From NCBI GenBank assembly GCA_964648365.1, contig CAZYLK010000227.1, positions 1-8,590 of the forward strand: 8,590 bases of DNA, read 5' to 3'. This document shows, piece by piece, positions 1 to 6,101 of this stretch. Position 1 is the first letter of the stretch. The number at the start of each line of letters is the position of its first letter. This stretch comes from SURF-32 sp964648365. Its GTDB lineage: Bacteria; Planctomycetota; Phycisphaerae; UBA1845. A program made the position numbers and the translations under genes. The notes under the pieces are model-generated. The model did no database searches. It was given only the letters and a program-made list of their open reading frames with translations, and had not been told where the DNA came from.

Positions 1-15
1 GCTGCAATGCAAAAA

Positions 16-546
16 TCATCCTGACACCCTGTTCCACGGCATGCGCGCCAGCACGCTCGCCAGGCCGCAGGTGCCGCTGATCCCCGCGAACATCAGCCCG
101 GCGCCGACGCCGCCGGAAAGGAGCAGGAACCACGGGCTGACGGTCGCCCCGAGGATCGTGCCGGCCACTACAAGCCCGCCTGCCGTGATCTGGACCTGAC
201 GAAGAATGCTGATGTGCGGACCGCGGCCAAACTCGACAGGCAGTCCCGCGGCTTTCCACGCCTCCAGGCCGCCCTCCAGCAGCCATACGTCGCTTCGACC
301 GGCGCGGACCAGGTGTCCGGCCGCTTCCGCGGCGCGCTTGCCGCTACGACAGCAAAGCACGACCCGCGGCCCGTCACCGGCGGGGACGGCCGTCGGATCG
401 AACCGCGACAGCGGCACCGGCCGCGCGCCCGCGATGCGTTCCGCCGCGTGTTCATCCGCTTCGCGGACGTCCACGACCACCGCGCTGCGTTCATCCAGCC
501 AGCTTTTGAGCGTCCCCGGATCGACGTGTGCGTGCGTTCCTGCCAT
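16..546 (-). CDS. Rhodanese domain fused to YgaP-like (DUF2892) membrane segment
   Basis: This 176-residue protein probably carries sulfur as a cysteine persulfide at the cytoplasmic membrane. Residues about 7-105 form a rhodanese domain: a DVREADEH strand and helix, then the active-site loop CRSGKR with the nucleophile at Cys66, and the closing LEGGLEAWKAAG helix. Residues about 113-172 match the DUF2892 tail of E. coli YgaP: RQVQITAG, two hydrophobic helices (about 121-136 and 138-156), a GTCGLA motif with Cys160, and the ending MPWN. YgaP has the same order and similar length, so the gene looks complete. In YgaP the cysteine in the membrane part is reported to take part in redox chemistry or nitrosylation; Cys160 sits at that place. 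A second cysteine, Cys65, precedes the nucleophile. The ATG at 546 has a GAGAAG-like ribosome site upstream. The ankyrin gene lies 153 bp upstream on the same strand. The substrate is unknown. Confidence 0.93.
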   Translation of the reverse strand: MAGTHAHVDPGTLKSWLDERSAVVVDVREADEHAAERIAGARPVPLSRFDPTAVPAGDGPRVVLCCRSGKRAAEAAGHLVRAGRSDVWLLEGGLEAWKAAGLPVEFGRGPHISILRQVQITAGGLVVAGTILGATVSPWFLLLSGGVGAGLMFAGISGTCGLASVLARMPWNRVSG

Positions 547-582
547 GGATGCTTCTCACGATAGGGCCGGCGGCGCCACCGC

Positions 583-601
583 CGCGGCGACGGTCGCCGC
601 G
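583..601. repeat. 19-bp perfect inverted repeat upstream of the rhodanese gene
   Basis: CGCGGCGAC, a single G, then GTCGCCGCG form a perfect inverted repeat. It ends 36 bp before the rhodanese start codon, on the minus strand. It could be a regulator site or a leader hairpin. GC-rich DNA throws up such repeats by chance, so its role is uncertain. Confidence 0.4.
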
Positions 602-655
602 CGGGGAGTCCGCATGCGCGTAGGGAAACCGTAGCAATCCCGATGCCAGTTGTCG

Positions 656-669
656 CCCGGGCAACCGGG
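656..669 (-). terminator. Possible terminator-like hairpin after the ankyrin gene
   Basis: CCCGG and CCGGG pair across a 4-nt loop, 30 bp past the ankyrin stop codon on the minus strand. A competing longer fold pairs ATCCCG at 637-642 with CGGGAT at 666-671. There is no T-run after the stem on either strand, so it is not a typical intrinsic terminator and may only mark the end of the transcript. Confidence 0.2.
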
Positions 670-699
670 ATCACCCGCTGTCGTACCGCGCGACCCTTC

Positions 700-1353
700 T
701 CAGCCCGGCCGCAGCCGCTCCGCCACAGCCGTCTGGCCGGCCTCCGTGGCGAGGTCGTATGCCGTCTTGCCGTTGTCGGCGGTCAGGTGCCGCGAGGCGC
801 CCGCGGCCAGGAGCAGATCGACCACGTCGAGCAACCCGTTTTTTGCCGCCGCCTGCAGCGCCGTCCAGCCTGCCTGCTGCCGCGCGTCGACGTCAGCCCC
901 GCCGCGAACGAGCATCTCCACGATTTGTGCGGAGCGACCGGCCAAGGCGCTGTGCAGCGGGCGTACGCGGGTTGTGTTGTCCGCGACGCGGTTCACGTCC
1001 GCGCCGGCTTCGAGCAGCAGTCGCACCACGTCGGGAGCATTGAAAAACGCCGCCAGATGCAGGGCGCCCATGCCGTCCGCCGCCGGTCCGTTCGGATCGA
1101 CGCCGGCCGCGATCAGTTCGCGCACGCGATCAGCCCGGTTCAGCGCGGCCGCCTCGAACAGCGGCAGCGGCGCGGCGCACGCCGCGAGCAGCGCGACCAG
1201 TTCCCGCCGCTGGAAGTAGAGCGCCGTCATCAGCACGGTCAGCCCGCCGTCGCCGGTGGAGAGGGCAAGGTCCGGCCGTTCCGCAAGCAGCGCCCGCAGC
1301 GCCGGGGCGTCATCGTTCCGGATTGCGTTGATCGCGCGGTGCGTGGCGTCCAT
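700..1353 (-). CDS. Ankyrin-repeat protein
   Basis: This protein of 217 residues is almost entirely ankyrin repeats, which form a protein-binding solenoid. With Met at 1353 as residue 1, repeats lie at about 37-61, 65-88, 94-121, 130-157, 162-190 and 195-217. The clearest are GMGALHLAAFFNAPDVVRLL and the next two, each ending in a GADVN or GADVD turn; the first two and the last are degenerate. No signal peptide or membrane segment is seen, so it is probably cytoplasmic. I chose the ATG at 1353 because GGAG lies 9 nt before it and the helical fold starts at once. An ATG at 1389 would add 12 residues, but it has no ribosome site and abuts the marR palindrome. The gene diverges from the MarR gene and may share its control. 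The partner protein is unknown. Confidence 0.9.
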   Translation of the reverse strand: MDATHRAINAIRNDDAPALRALLAERPDLALSTGDGGLTVLMTALYFQRRELVALLAACAAPLPLFEAAALNRADRVRELIAAGVDPNGPAADGMGALHLAAFFNAPDVVRLLLEAGADVNRVADNTTRVRPLHSALAGRSAQIVEMLVRGGADVDARQQAGWTALQAAAKNGLLDVVDLLLAAGASRHLTADNGKTAYDLATEAGQTAVAERLRPG

Positions 1354-1388
1354 AATGGTGGGCTCCATTGTGTGGGGATCGCGTTCCA

Positions 1389-1416
1389 TTGATTAGCTGC
1401 GCTAACTAAATAAGAT
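1389..1416 (+). promoter_or_regulatory. Predicted marR promoter
   Basis: TTGATT at 1389-1394, a 16-bp spacer and TAAGAT at 1411-1416 fit a sigma-70-type promoter, four of six matches in each box. The predicted start point falls at or near the ATG at 1423, which would make a leaderless message and explain the lack of a clear ribosome site. The stretch is a sharp AT-rich island in GC-rich DNA. Confidence 0.45.
1393..1405. promoter_or_regulatory. Candidate MarR operator (TTAGC-TGC-GCTAA)
   Basis: A perfect inverted repeat, TTAGC and GCTAA around TGC, lies between the predicted -35 and -10 boxes of the marR promoter and in the space leading to the ankyrin gene. MarR-family proteins commonly bind palindromes in the divergent region next to their own gene and block transcription. 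The position therefore suggests autorepression, possibly with joint control of the ankyrin gene. This is inferred from position. Confidence 0.5.
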
Positions 1417-1422
1417 TACGAC

Positions 1423-1956
1423 ATGCCCGGATCGAAGTCAACCCCGGCGGCCCGCCGGACCGAACCCTCCCCGCCCCGCGCGCCCGTCAGGCGGCGCCGA
1501 TCGACCGACCGGCCGGCGCGCATGGCGCCGGCGGAGGAACTCGCCGATCGCCTTCACTCCGCCGCCATTCACCTTTTACGCCGCCTGCGACGGGTCGACG
1601 AACAGACGGGCCTGACCGGTCCGCAGGCGTCGGCGCTGTCCGTCCTCGTGTTCGGCGGGCCGCAGCGGCTCGGTGATCTGGCCGCGGCTGAGCAGGTTCG
1701 CCCGCCCACCATGACGCGGCTGGTGCGAGACATGGAGCAGGCCAGGCTGGTGGTCCGGCGCTGCGACCCGCGGGACAAGCGTGTCGCGTTCATCCATCCC
1801 ACGGCCCGCGGCCGGCGGCTCCTGATCGAAGGGCGCGGGCGACGGGTCAGGCTGCTGGCGGGGCAGATCGAACGACTGCCCGAAGCCGATCGGGCGGCCC
1901 TGCGGCGCGGGGTCGAGGCGCTGGACCGGATGATGACCGCCACGACAGGCGGGTAG
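1423..1956 (+). CDS. MarR-family winged-helix transcriptional regulator
   Basis: This is a small DNA-binding regulator, expected to work as a dimer and to let go of DNA when it binds a ligand or is oxidised. The core runs from about residue 37 to 177. LTGPQASALSVLVFGG matches the MarR helix before the reader, LGDLAAAEQVRPPTMTRLVR is the helix-turn-helix with recognition helix (about 83-102), and DPRDKRVAFIHPTARGRRLL is the beta-wing with its DxRxKR signature (about 115-134). The C-terminal helix (about 140-172) serves dimerisation. One cysteine, Cys114, sits just before the wing; a redox role cannot be judged from this. Residues 1-35 are a Pro/Arg-rich extension not usual for the family. Met34 at 1522 would give a typical 144-residue protein, but neither start has a good ribosome site. 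I kept 1423 because the predicted promoter would start a leaderless message there. The ligand is unknown. Confidence 0.9.
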   Translation: MPGSKSTPAARRTEPSPPRAPVRRRRSTDRPARMAPAEELADRLHSAAIHLLRRLRRVDEQTGLTGPQASALSVLVFGGPQRLGDLAAAEQVRPPTMTRLVRDMEQARLVVRRCDPRDKRVAFIHPTARGRRLLIEGRGRRVRLLAGQIERLPEADRAALRRGVEALDRMMTATTGG

Positions 1957-2127
1957 GGGGCTGCCCGCGACATCGACAAAGCGGGGGTTGAGGCTGTGGC
2001 TGGGGACGCCACCGTGCCGGCCGGACCGGCCCGCGACACGACAACGGGAGAAGCTGACAACTAAATACGCCCCCCGGTCACGGGGAAATCCTATCATGGG
2101 TGGGCGGTCTTGACGCGCAGTAGGCCA

Positions 2128-2157
2128 CGTCGAAACGACGCGTGGTCAACGTTGACC
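2128..2157. promoter_or_regulatory. Two adjacent palindromes, possible operator
   Basis: CGTCG-AAA-CGACG (2128-2140) is followed after 3 bp by the perfect 14-bp palindrome GGTCAACGTTGACC (2144-2157). The second has even symmetry with no spacer, typical of a dimeric regulator site rather than of an RNA hairpin. It lies about 115 bp before the secreted-protein gene, a suitable place for an operator. No binding protein can be named. Confidence 0.35.
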
Positions 2158-2213
2158 TGACCGCACCGCAGGGCGGACGCCAAGCGGATTCCGTCGACGC
2201 ACGATTCAAGACC

Positions 2214-2236
2214 GCGGCTGTGGAGGACACGGCCGC
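2214..2236 (+). repeat. Leader hairpin with GAGGA loop
   Basis: GCGGCTGTG pairs with CACGGCCGC (one G-U pair) across a GAGGA loop, 37 nt before the start codon of the secreted-protein gene. The loop region resembles a ribosome-binding site, but no start codon lies at the right distance. It may protect or fold the message leader. Its function is not shown. Confidence 0.35.
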
Positions 2237-2273
2237 CGGCAGTTGAGAGAAGGAAAGGAAGCAACAGAACCCG

Positions 2274-3185
2274 ATGACGAAGCTCTATCTCCCGGCCGTA
2301 CTGACGATCATGGCCCTCGCGGCGCCGGCGCCCGCCCAGTTCGCCGACTTCGACGACCTTGCCGAAGGGTTTTACGACCAGGAATTGACCGTCGGCGGGA
2401 TCCGGTTCTACGACATCAATAACGTGGACTACCGCACGCCCGGCGAGAACGGCTGGCCCGAACCCGGTGAGTTCGTTCCCTATCCGCCCGAGGTTCTGGA
2501 CGAAATCGTCATCGAGAACGCCACCGTACTCGAGGACGTTTATCCCGACTCCATCTCCGTGCCCAACATGCTGACCTGGGGCATCGCCCTGGTGCCCGGC
2601 CCGAACCTGTCGCTGGGGCGACTGGTGACGATGACCATGGAAACGGGCAAGATCGAAACCTCGGTCAGCTTCGACGTGATTTTCTACGACGAGCCGGTCT
2701 GGGAGAACATCGAGGTCACGCTGGATGCGCTGCGCGGCGAACAGGTCGTCGCGACGCAGTCGTTCGAGGTTCATCTGCACGACCCGGAACATCCGCGCGG
2801 CAGCATCGACTTCCGCAGAATGAGCATCTCCGGCGTCGAGTTCGACCGGGTGCGTGTATACGCCCACTATCAGGAGACGTACACGACGTTGCGCGGCGTG
2901 ATCGACAACGTCGAGTTCGGCGGCGGCGGCATTCCGTGCGACGACGTCCGCAAGCTGACGGCCGCGTGCAACGGCCGCGGCAAGGTGAAGGGTAAGGTCA
3001 AGCTCCGCACCCGCGATCACGACGGGCAGTCCGTCACGGTTCAGATCGACTCCGACGCGGTCGAAGTGCCCATCCGCGGCCGCAAGGCGAAGTTCAAGGA
3101 ATGCTGCTACGATGGCGACGTGCAGGTTCGCCTGGTCGACCCGGCGGGGTGTGTCGAGCCGTTGAACATCCGCTGCGGCGGGTAG
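2274..3185 (+). CDS. Exported protein with Cys-rich C-terminal module, function unknown
   Basis: I do not recognise a named family. The first 21 residues are a signal peptide (basic start, LPAVLTIMALA core, cleavage after APA), so mature protein begins at Gln22. Residues about 24-216 look like an all-beta, lectin- or jelly-roll-like domain: the opening FADFDDLAEGFYDQELTVGG and the closing GVIDNVEFGG resemble strands seen in many planctomycete secreted proteins. After a GGGG linker comes a compact tail (222-303) with six cysteines (222, 232, 277, 278, 293, 301), a Lys-rich KVKGKVKL strand and a DPAGC turn, probably disulfide-bonded outside the cytoplasm. No membrane anchor, PEP-CTERM or LPxTG signal is seen. 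The ATG at 2274 follows a purine-rich GAAGGAAAGGAAG tract. The metallopeptidase gene follows 87 bp later and may share its message. Confidence 0.85.
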   Translation: MTKLYLPAVLTIMALAAPAPAQFADFDDLAEGFYDQELTVGGIRFYDINNVDYRTPGENGWPEPGEFVPYPPEVLDEIVIENATVLEDVYPDSISVPNMLTWGIALVPGPNLSLGRLVTMTMETGKIETSVSFDVIFYDEPVWENIEVTLDALRGEQVVATQSFEVHLHDPEHPRGSIDFRRMSISGVEFDRVRVYAHYQETYTTLRGVIDNVEFGGGGIPCDDVRKLTAACNGRGKVKGKVKLRTRDHDGQSVTVQIDSDAVEVPIRGRKAKFKECCYDGDVQVRLVDPAGCVEPLNIRCGG

Positions 3186-3272
3186 CGGCGGCACCGGGGC
3201 GTGGGGCTGCCTTCGGCGCGCCCGTCGGCGCGTCTGTGCCCGTCTCGGGAAGCTGGTTTAACAGGTGCAACG

Positions 3273-4307
3273 ATGCGGCTGCCTCGATGTGTCGTCCCTG
3301 CGGCGGTGGCCGGTGCGCTGGTCGTGCCGGCTGCGTCTGCACAGGAAGACCTCCTCGAAAAGCTCAAGCAGCTTCGCATCCGCCATACCACGGCGAACTA
3401 CGAACTGGCGGGCACGATCACGCAGCCGCGGCTGGAGCATTTCGGCGAGGCGTTGGAGTTCATTCATCGCGAGTACTCGGCGGGGTTTGATCGGCTGCTC
3501 GGCTCGGCGGGCGGCGCAGGATCAGCCGAAGGAGGAGCGTCCGGACCGGCCGCGAACGGACCGACCCGGCAGGGAGGCCGCGCGCCTACGCCGCGGCGAC
3601 CGCCGACCCGTCCCATGCCCGGCGGCGCCCGGCCGGACGGGGCATCGCAGGACGCCGACCCGGACGGCGAGGCCACCGGCCGGCACCGCGTCATCCTGTT
3701 CGCCACCGCCGATGAATACGATCGCTTCACCCGCGCCTTCGTCGGCGGCGCGGAGTTTACGACCGGCATGTACGTCCCGGCCGGCAAGCTGCTGCTGGTG
3801 CTGGACGACGGCGAGGCCGACCAGACGTATGAAACGCTGTTTCACGAGGCGTTTCATCAGTTTCTCGATCGTCACGTCCCGCACGCGCCGATGTGGCTGA
3901 ACGAGGGGCTGGCGACGCACTACGGCCACGCCCGCCCAACCGGCAAAGGGCTGAAGTTCATCCGGTCGAACCGGCTCGATCTGCTCAAGGCGGTGCTCGC
4001 GGACCGGCGAGCCATCCCGCTCTTCGACGTGGTCACTGCGGACCGGGCGGCGTTCTACGACACAACACCCATTCCGGTCACCGGCTACACGGACGTGCCG
4101 CGGGCCGCGCTCTACTATGCCGAGGCGTCCACTCTGGTGCAGATGCTGATCGCCGATGCCGAGGGGCTGCGTCGTTTGCAGGATTACATTCGCGAACTGG
4201 CCGCCAGCGACGGCAGCCGCAACGCCGAGATCACCGCAAAATACTTCGACCGGGCGACGTGCGAGCGGCTCTCCAGCGCGTGGGCGACGTTTGTGGATCG
4301 GCAGTGA
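3273..4307 (+). CDS. Secreted DUF1570-type zinc metallopeptidase
   Basis: This is a predicted exported protease of 344 residues. MRLPRCVVPAAVAGALVVPA then ASAQ is a signal peptide, with cleavage after ASA. A helical stretch (about 25-75) leads to a Gly/Pro/Arg-rich linker (about 77-135). The catalytic domain follows: HEAFH (191-195) gives two zinc-binding histidines and the catalytic Glu192, and WLNEGLATHYG (208-218) gives the likely third ligand, Glu211. This HExxH plus NEGLA pattern fits the DUF1570 / peptidase MA-like group, common in planctomycetes. The rest is helical, as in the family. An ATG at 3201 in frame would bury the signal peptide, so I chose 3273, which has AGGTG just upstream. 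The preceding exported protein is 87 bp away, and the lipoprotein gene converges from the right. The substrate is unknown. Confidence 0.88.
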   Translation: MRLPRCVVPAAVAGALVVPAASAQEDLLEKLKQLRIRHTTANYELAGTITQPRLEHFGEALEFIHREYSAGFDRLLGSAGGAGSAEGGASGPAANGPTRQGGRAPTPRRPPTRPMPGGARPDGASQDADPDGEATGRHRVILFATADEYDRFTRAFVGGAEFTTGMYVPAGKLLLVLDDGEADQTYETLFHEAFHQFLDRHVPHAPMWLNEGLATHYGHARPTGKGLKFIRSNRLDLLKAVLADRRAIPLFDVVTADRAAFYDTTPIPVTGYTDVPRAALYYAEASTLVQMLIADAEGLRRLQDYIRELAASDGSRNAEITAKYFDRATCERLSSAWATFVDRQ

Positions 4308-4418
4308 CGTGGCAAGCCACAGCGACGGGGTGGGTTCGTCACGGAGCCGCACAGCCGCCCGCGGCAACCGCCCTGCTTCACGGAGCGCATTGATGACGAC
4401 GCAAGAGCACGGCTGCAA

Positions 4419-4964
4419 TCACTCGACCTGGTTCGCTCGTCGATACGAGACGTCGCGGGTCGTCGCCGTCCATCCCATGCGTGACGCGTCCGCCGTCGCA
4501 AGTCTGAATTCGCTCGGGTGCGAGAGGTGCAGTTCTCCATCTACGAACGATGCGGCGATCAGGTCAACGGCGCCTGATCCGAATCCGCGGATGGGCGCGT
4601 CCAATTGCAGCGCGCCGTCGCCGTCGTAATCGCCGAACCTGTAGATGTGTCGCCCGTCTCCGGGTTCGATCTCCACGAAATACCGCCCGCTCTCCAGACG
4701 TTCGACCCGCATGCGCCAGACGTATGGACCGGATTGCGCGACCCAAGAGCCGGCGATGTCAGTCAGCTCGCGCCCGCGTGTCTCCGGCGTGCCCGCTCCT
4801 GCAACACTGGCGTCGAGCGCTTCCGAATGGGCGCCGCGCGACGCCGGAGGTTCGGTGTGCGAGTCATGTCTGAGTGCGCCGGCGTCTAGATGCGGAGCCG
4901 TCCGGCAGCCGGCGGCGACCGTCAGCAACAATGACACCAGAACCGCCCATCGCGAATCCCACAT
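4419..4964 (-). CDS. Small lipoprotein, function unknown
   Basis: This 181-residue protein begins with a lipoprotein signal: MWDSRWAV, a hydrophobic LVSLLLTV core, then AAGC, with Cys20 as the lipid-bearing residue. A polar, low-complexity stretch (about 21-65) acts as a tether. A single domain of about 100 residues follows, beginning DIAGSWVAQSGPYVWRM and rich in alternating strands (FVEIEP, IYRFGDYDGDG, GELHLSHP). It looks like a small beta-barrel or lipocalin-like fold, but I cannot name the family. GDYDGDG is an Asp-rich turn that might bind calcium. The reading frame stays open upstream to 5324, but only antisense to the nitrilase gene. The ATG at 4964 has GGAG 9 nt before it and starts the signal peptide exactly. 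The nitrilase gene ends 77 bp upstream on the same strand, so the two may be co-transcribed. Confidence 0.8.
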   Translation of the reverse strand: MWDSRWAVLVSLLLTVAAGCRTAPHLDAGALRHDSHTEPPASRGAHSEALDASVAGAGTPETRGRELTDIAGSWVAQSGPYVWRMRVERLESGRYFVEIEPGDGRHIYRFGDYDGDGALQLDAPIRGFGSGAVDLIAASFVDGELHLSHPSEFRLATADASRMGWTATTRDVSYRRANQVE

Positions 4965-5041
4965 GGCCTGTTGCTCCCTGTGTCTGTGCGGACGGAGTGT
5001 CGGCACGCTTTCCGCTCTCCTGAGCCAGCGAGTGTTCGAGA

Positions 5042-5866
5042 TTACCGCACGATCCACTGCCCATACAACTCCGGCCGTCGATCGCGCATGAACAGCTTGC
5101 GCCCCGTCGAGCCCGCGCAGCGTCCCAGGTCGCAATCGCCGAACAGGATGGCCTCCTCCAGGCGCGGCGCCTGCGCGATCATCGCGCCGTCCGGATCGAC
5201 GATGAACGATTCGCCCGCGAAATCCAGTGCGCCCTCGCGGCCGACGCGGTTGCACAGCGATGCGAAGTAGCCGTTCTGAAACGCGGCCACGCGAACTTCG
5301 GCTTCGTAGAGTCCGTCCGGCCACTCGCCGACGGTGCCGGCCTGCGGGATCACCACCAGTTCCGCCCCGGCCAGACCCAGCGCCCGCATGTACTCGGGAA
5401 AGTGGCGGTCATAGCAGATCGCCACGCCCACGCGGCCGGCGGCCGTCTCGTAGACCGGCGCGCCGCGATCGCCCGGGTCGTAGTAGTCACGCTCGTGAAA
5501 CCAGGCGAAGTCCGTGATGTGGACCATCCGCGTCACACCCAGGAGCCGCCCGTCGGCGTCGAAGACGGGCGAACTGTCGAAGCATCGCCCGTCGCCCGCG
5601 TCTTCATACATGTTGAAGACGGTGACGAGCTTGTGCTCGGCCGCGGCCGCGGCGATGCGGTCGGCCGTCGGTCCCGGAAGAGGCTCGGCCGGCGGCTTCG
5701 GGCGTCCGTCCCGGCGATGCTGCGGGAAAAAGGACGTCAGCGCCAGTTCGGCGAAGGCAACCAGCTTTGCCCCCCCCGCGGCGGCAAGGGCCATCTGTGC
5801 GACGGCATGGTCCAGGCTGGTCGCGAGGTCATCGCGCGGCCGCATCTGAATGAGGGCGATTCGCAT
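5042..5866 (-). CDS. Nitrilase-superfamily carbon-nitrogen hydrolase lacking the usual catalytic lysine
   Basis: This 274-residue cytoplasmic protein has the full length and fold markers of a carbon-nitrogen hydrolase, related in layout to N-carbamoylputrescine amidases and beta-ureidopropionases. Glu40 in LVAFAEL is the general base, Cys151 in VAICYDRHFPEYMRAL is the nucleophile, and Glu125 in FHERDYYDPGD matches the second conserved glutamate. The usual lysine, normally in a YRKxHIP context, falls on Met114 in TRMVHITD. I confirmed the ATG codon on the minus strand (5525-5527), and no other lysine is near. Either this branch works with another residue, or the protein is no longer a normal amidase. 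The C-terminal part (VRVAAFQNGYFASLCNRVG, then FAGES) is typical. GGGAG lies 9 nt before the ATG at 5866. The lipoprotein gene follows, and the HTH-receiver gene diverges. Confidence 0.92.
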   Translation of the reverse strand: MRIALIQMRPRDDLATSLDHAVAQMALAAAGGAKLVAFAELALTSFFPQHRRDGRPKPPAEPLPGPTADRIAAAAAEHKLVTVFNMYEDAGDGRCFDSSPVFDADGRLLGVTRMVHITDFAWFHERDYYDPGDRGAPVYETAAGRVGVAICYDRHFPEYMRALGLAGAELVVIPQAGTVGEWPDGLYEAEVRVAAFQNGYFASLCNRVGREGALDFAGESFIVDPDGAMIAQAPRLEEAILFGDCDLGRCAGSTGRKLFMRDRRPELYGQWIVR

Positions 5867-5976
5867 AGCGGGCGTCTCCCGGCGGGGCGATCGACTATGT
5901 TATCCGGCGTGCGTCAAGACGGCGAGCGCCCGCCGCGGTCCATAAAGCCCCGCCCGCGGCGCCGATACGGCCGGGC

Positions 5977-6018
5977 CGGTTGTTTCGGACGTTCCGGTTG
6001 TCCGATTGGTAACGGTTG
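5977..6018 (+). repeat. Three CGGTTG direct repeats at 18-bp spacing
   Basis: CGGTTG begins at 5977, 5995 and 6013, so the period is exactly 18 bp. The first two copies extend to CCGGTTGT. The array lies 84 bp before the HTH-receiver start and 111 bp from the nitrilase start, in the divergent gap. Regular spacing of about two helical turns suggests a protein bound side by side on one face, possibly the neighbouring HTH-receiver protein. This is inference from position. Confidence 0.45.
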
Positions 6019-6101
6019 CGCAAAGCCGTCCGGAGGCAACGCCGATACGCATCACGGGCGTTGTCACCGTCGCCGTGCCGCCCTTTTCGGACCCCGTCTG
6101 G

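Larger units (their letters stand above)
1957..2273. other. Gene-free stretch between marR and the secreted-protein gene
   Basis: No convincing gene lies in these 317 bp. The stretch is dense in inverted repeats: GGCCGG-A-CCGGCC at 2019-2031, CCCCG-GTCA-CGGGG at 2072-2085, a tandem pair of palindromes at 2128-2157 and a 9-bp-stem hairpin at 2214-2236. It also holds an AT-rich 9-mer, AACTAAATA at 2059-2067, that repeats one in the marR promoter. I found no -35/-10 pair worth naming. The promoter of the next gene should be here. Confidence 0.6.

Noticed and set aside
643..1392. A 249-codon plus-strand frame opposite the ankyrin gene
   Set aside because: The minus strand encodes clear ankyrin repeats; this frame is an Arg-rich shadow.
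2019..2031. GGCCGG-A-CCGGCC palindrome
   Set aside because: Its simple GC composition makes it likely by chance in this DNA, and nothing around it supports a function.
2094..3194. A 366-codon open frame antisense to the secreted-protein gene
   Set aside because: It lies opposite a gene with a signal peptide and recognisable domains, and its translation has no known motif. Long antisense frames are expected in GC-rich coding DNA.
4309..4320. GTGGC-AA-GCCAC just after the metallopeptidase stop codon, a possible terminator
   Set aside because: The usable stem is only 4 bp, and no T-run follows.
3522..4418. A 298-codon frame antisense to the metallopeptidase
   Set aside because: It mirrors the catalytic domain of a well-supported gene and has no ribosome site or motif of its own.
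5895..5917. TTGACG with an AT-rich patch as a nitrilase promoter on the minus strand
   Set aside because: The only -10-like sequences lie at too short a spacing.
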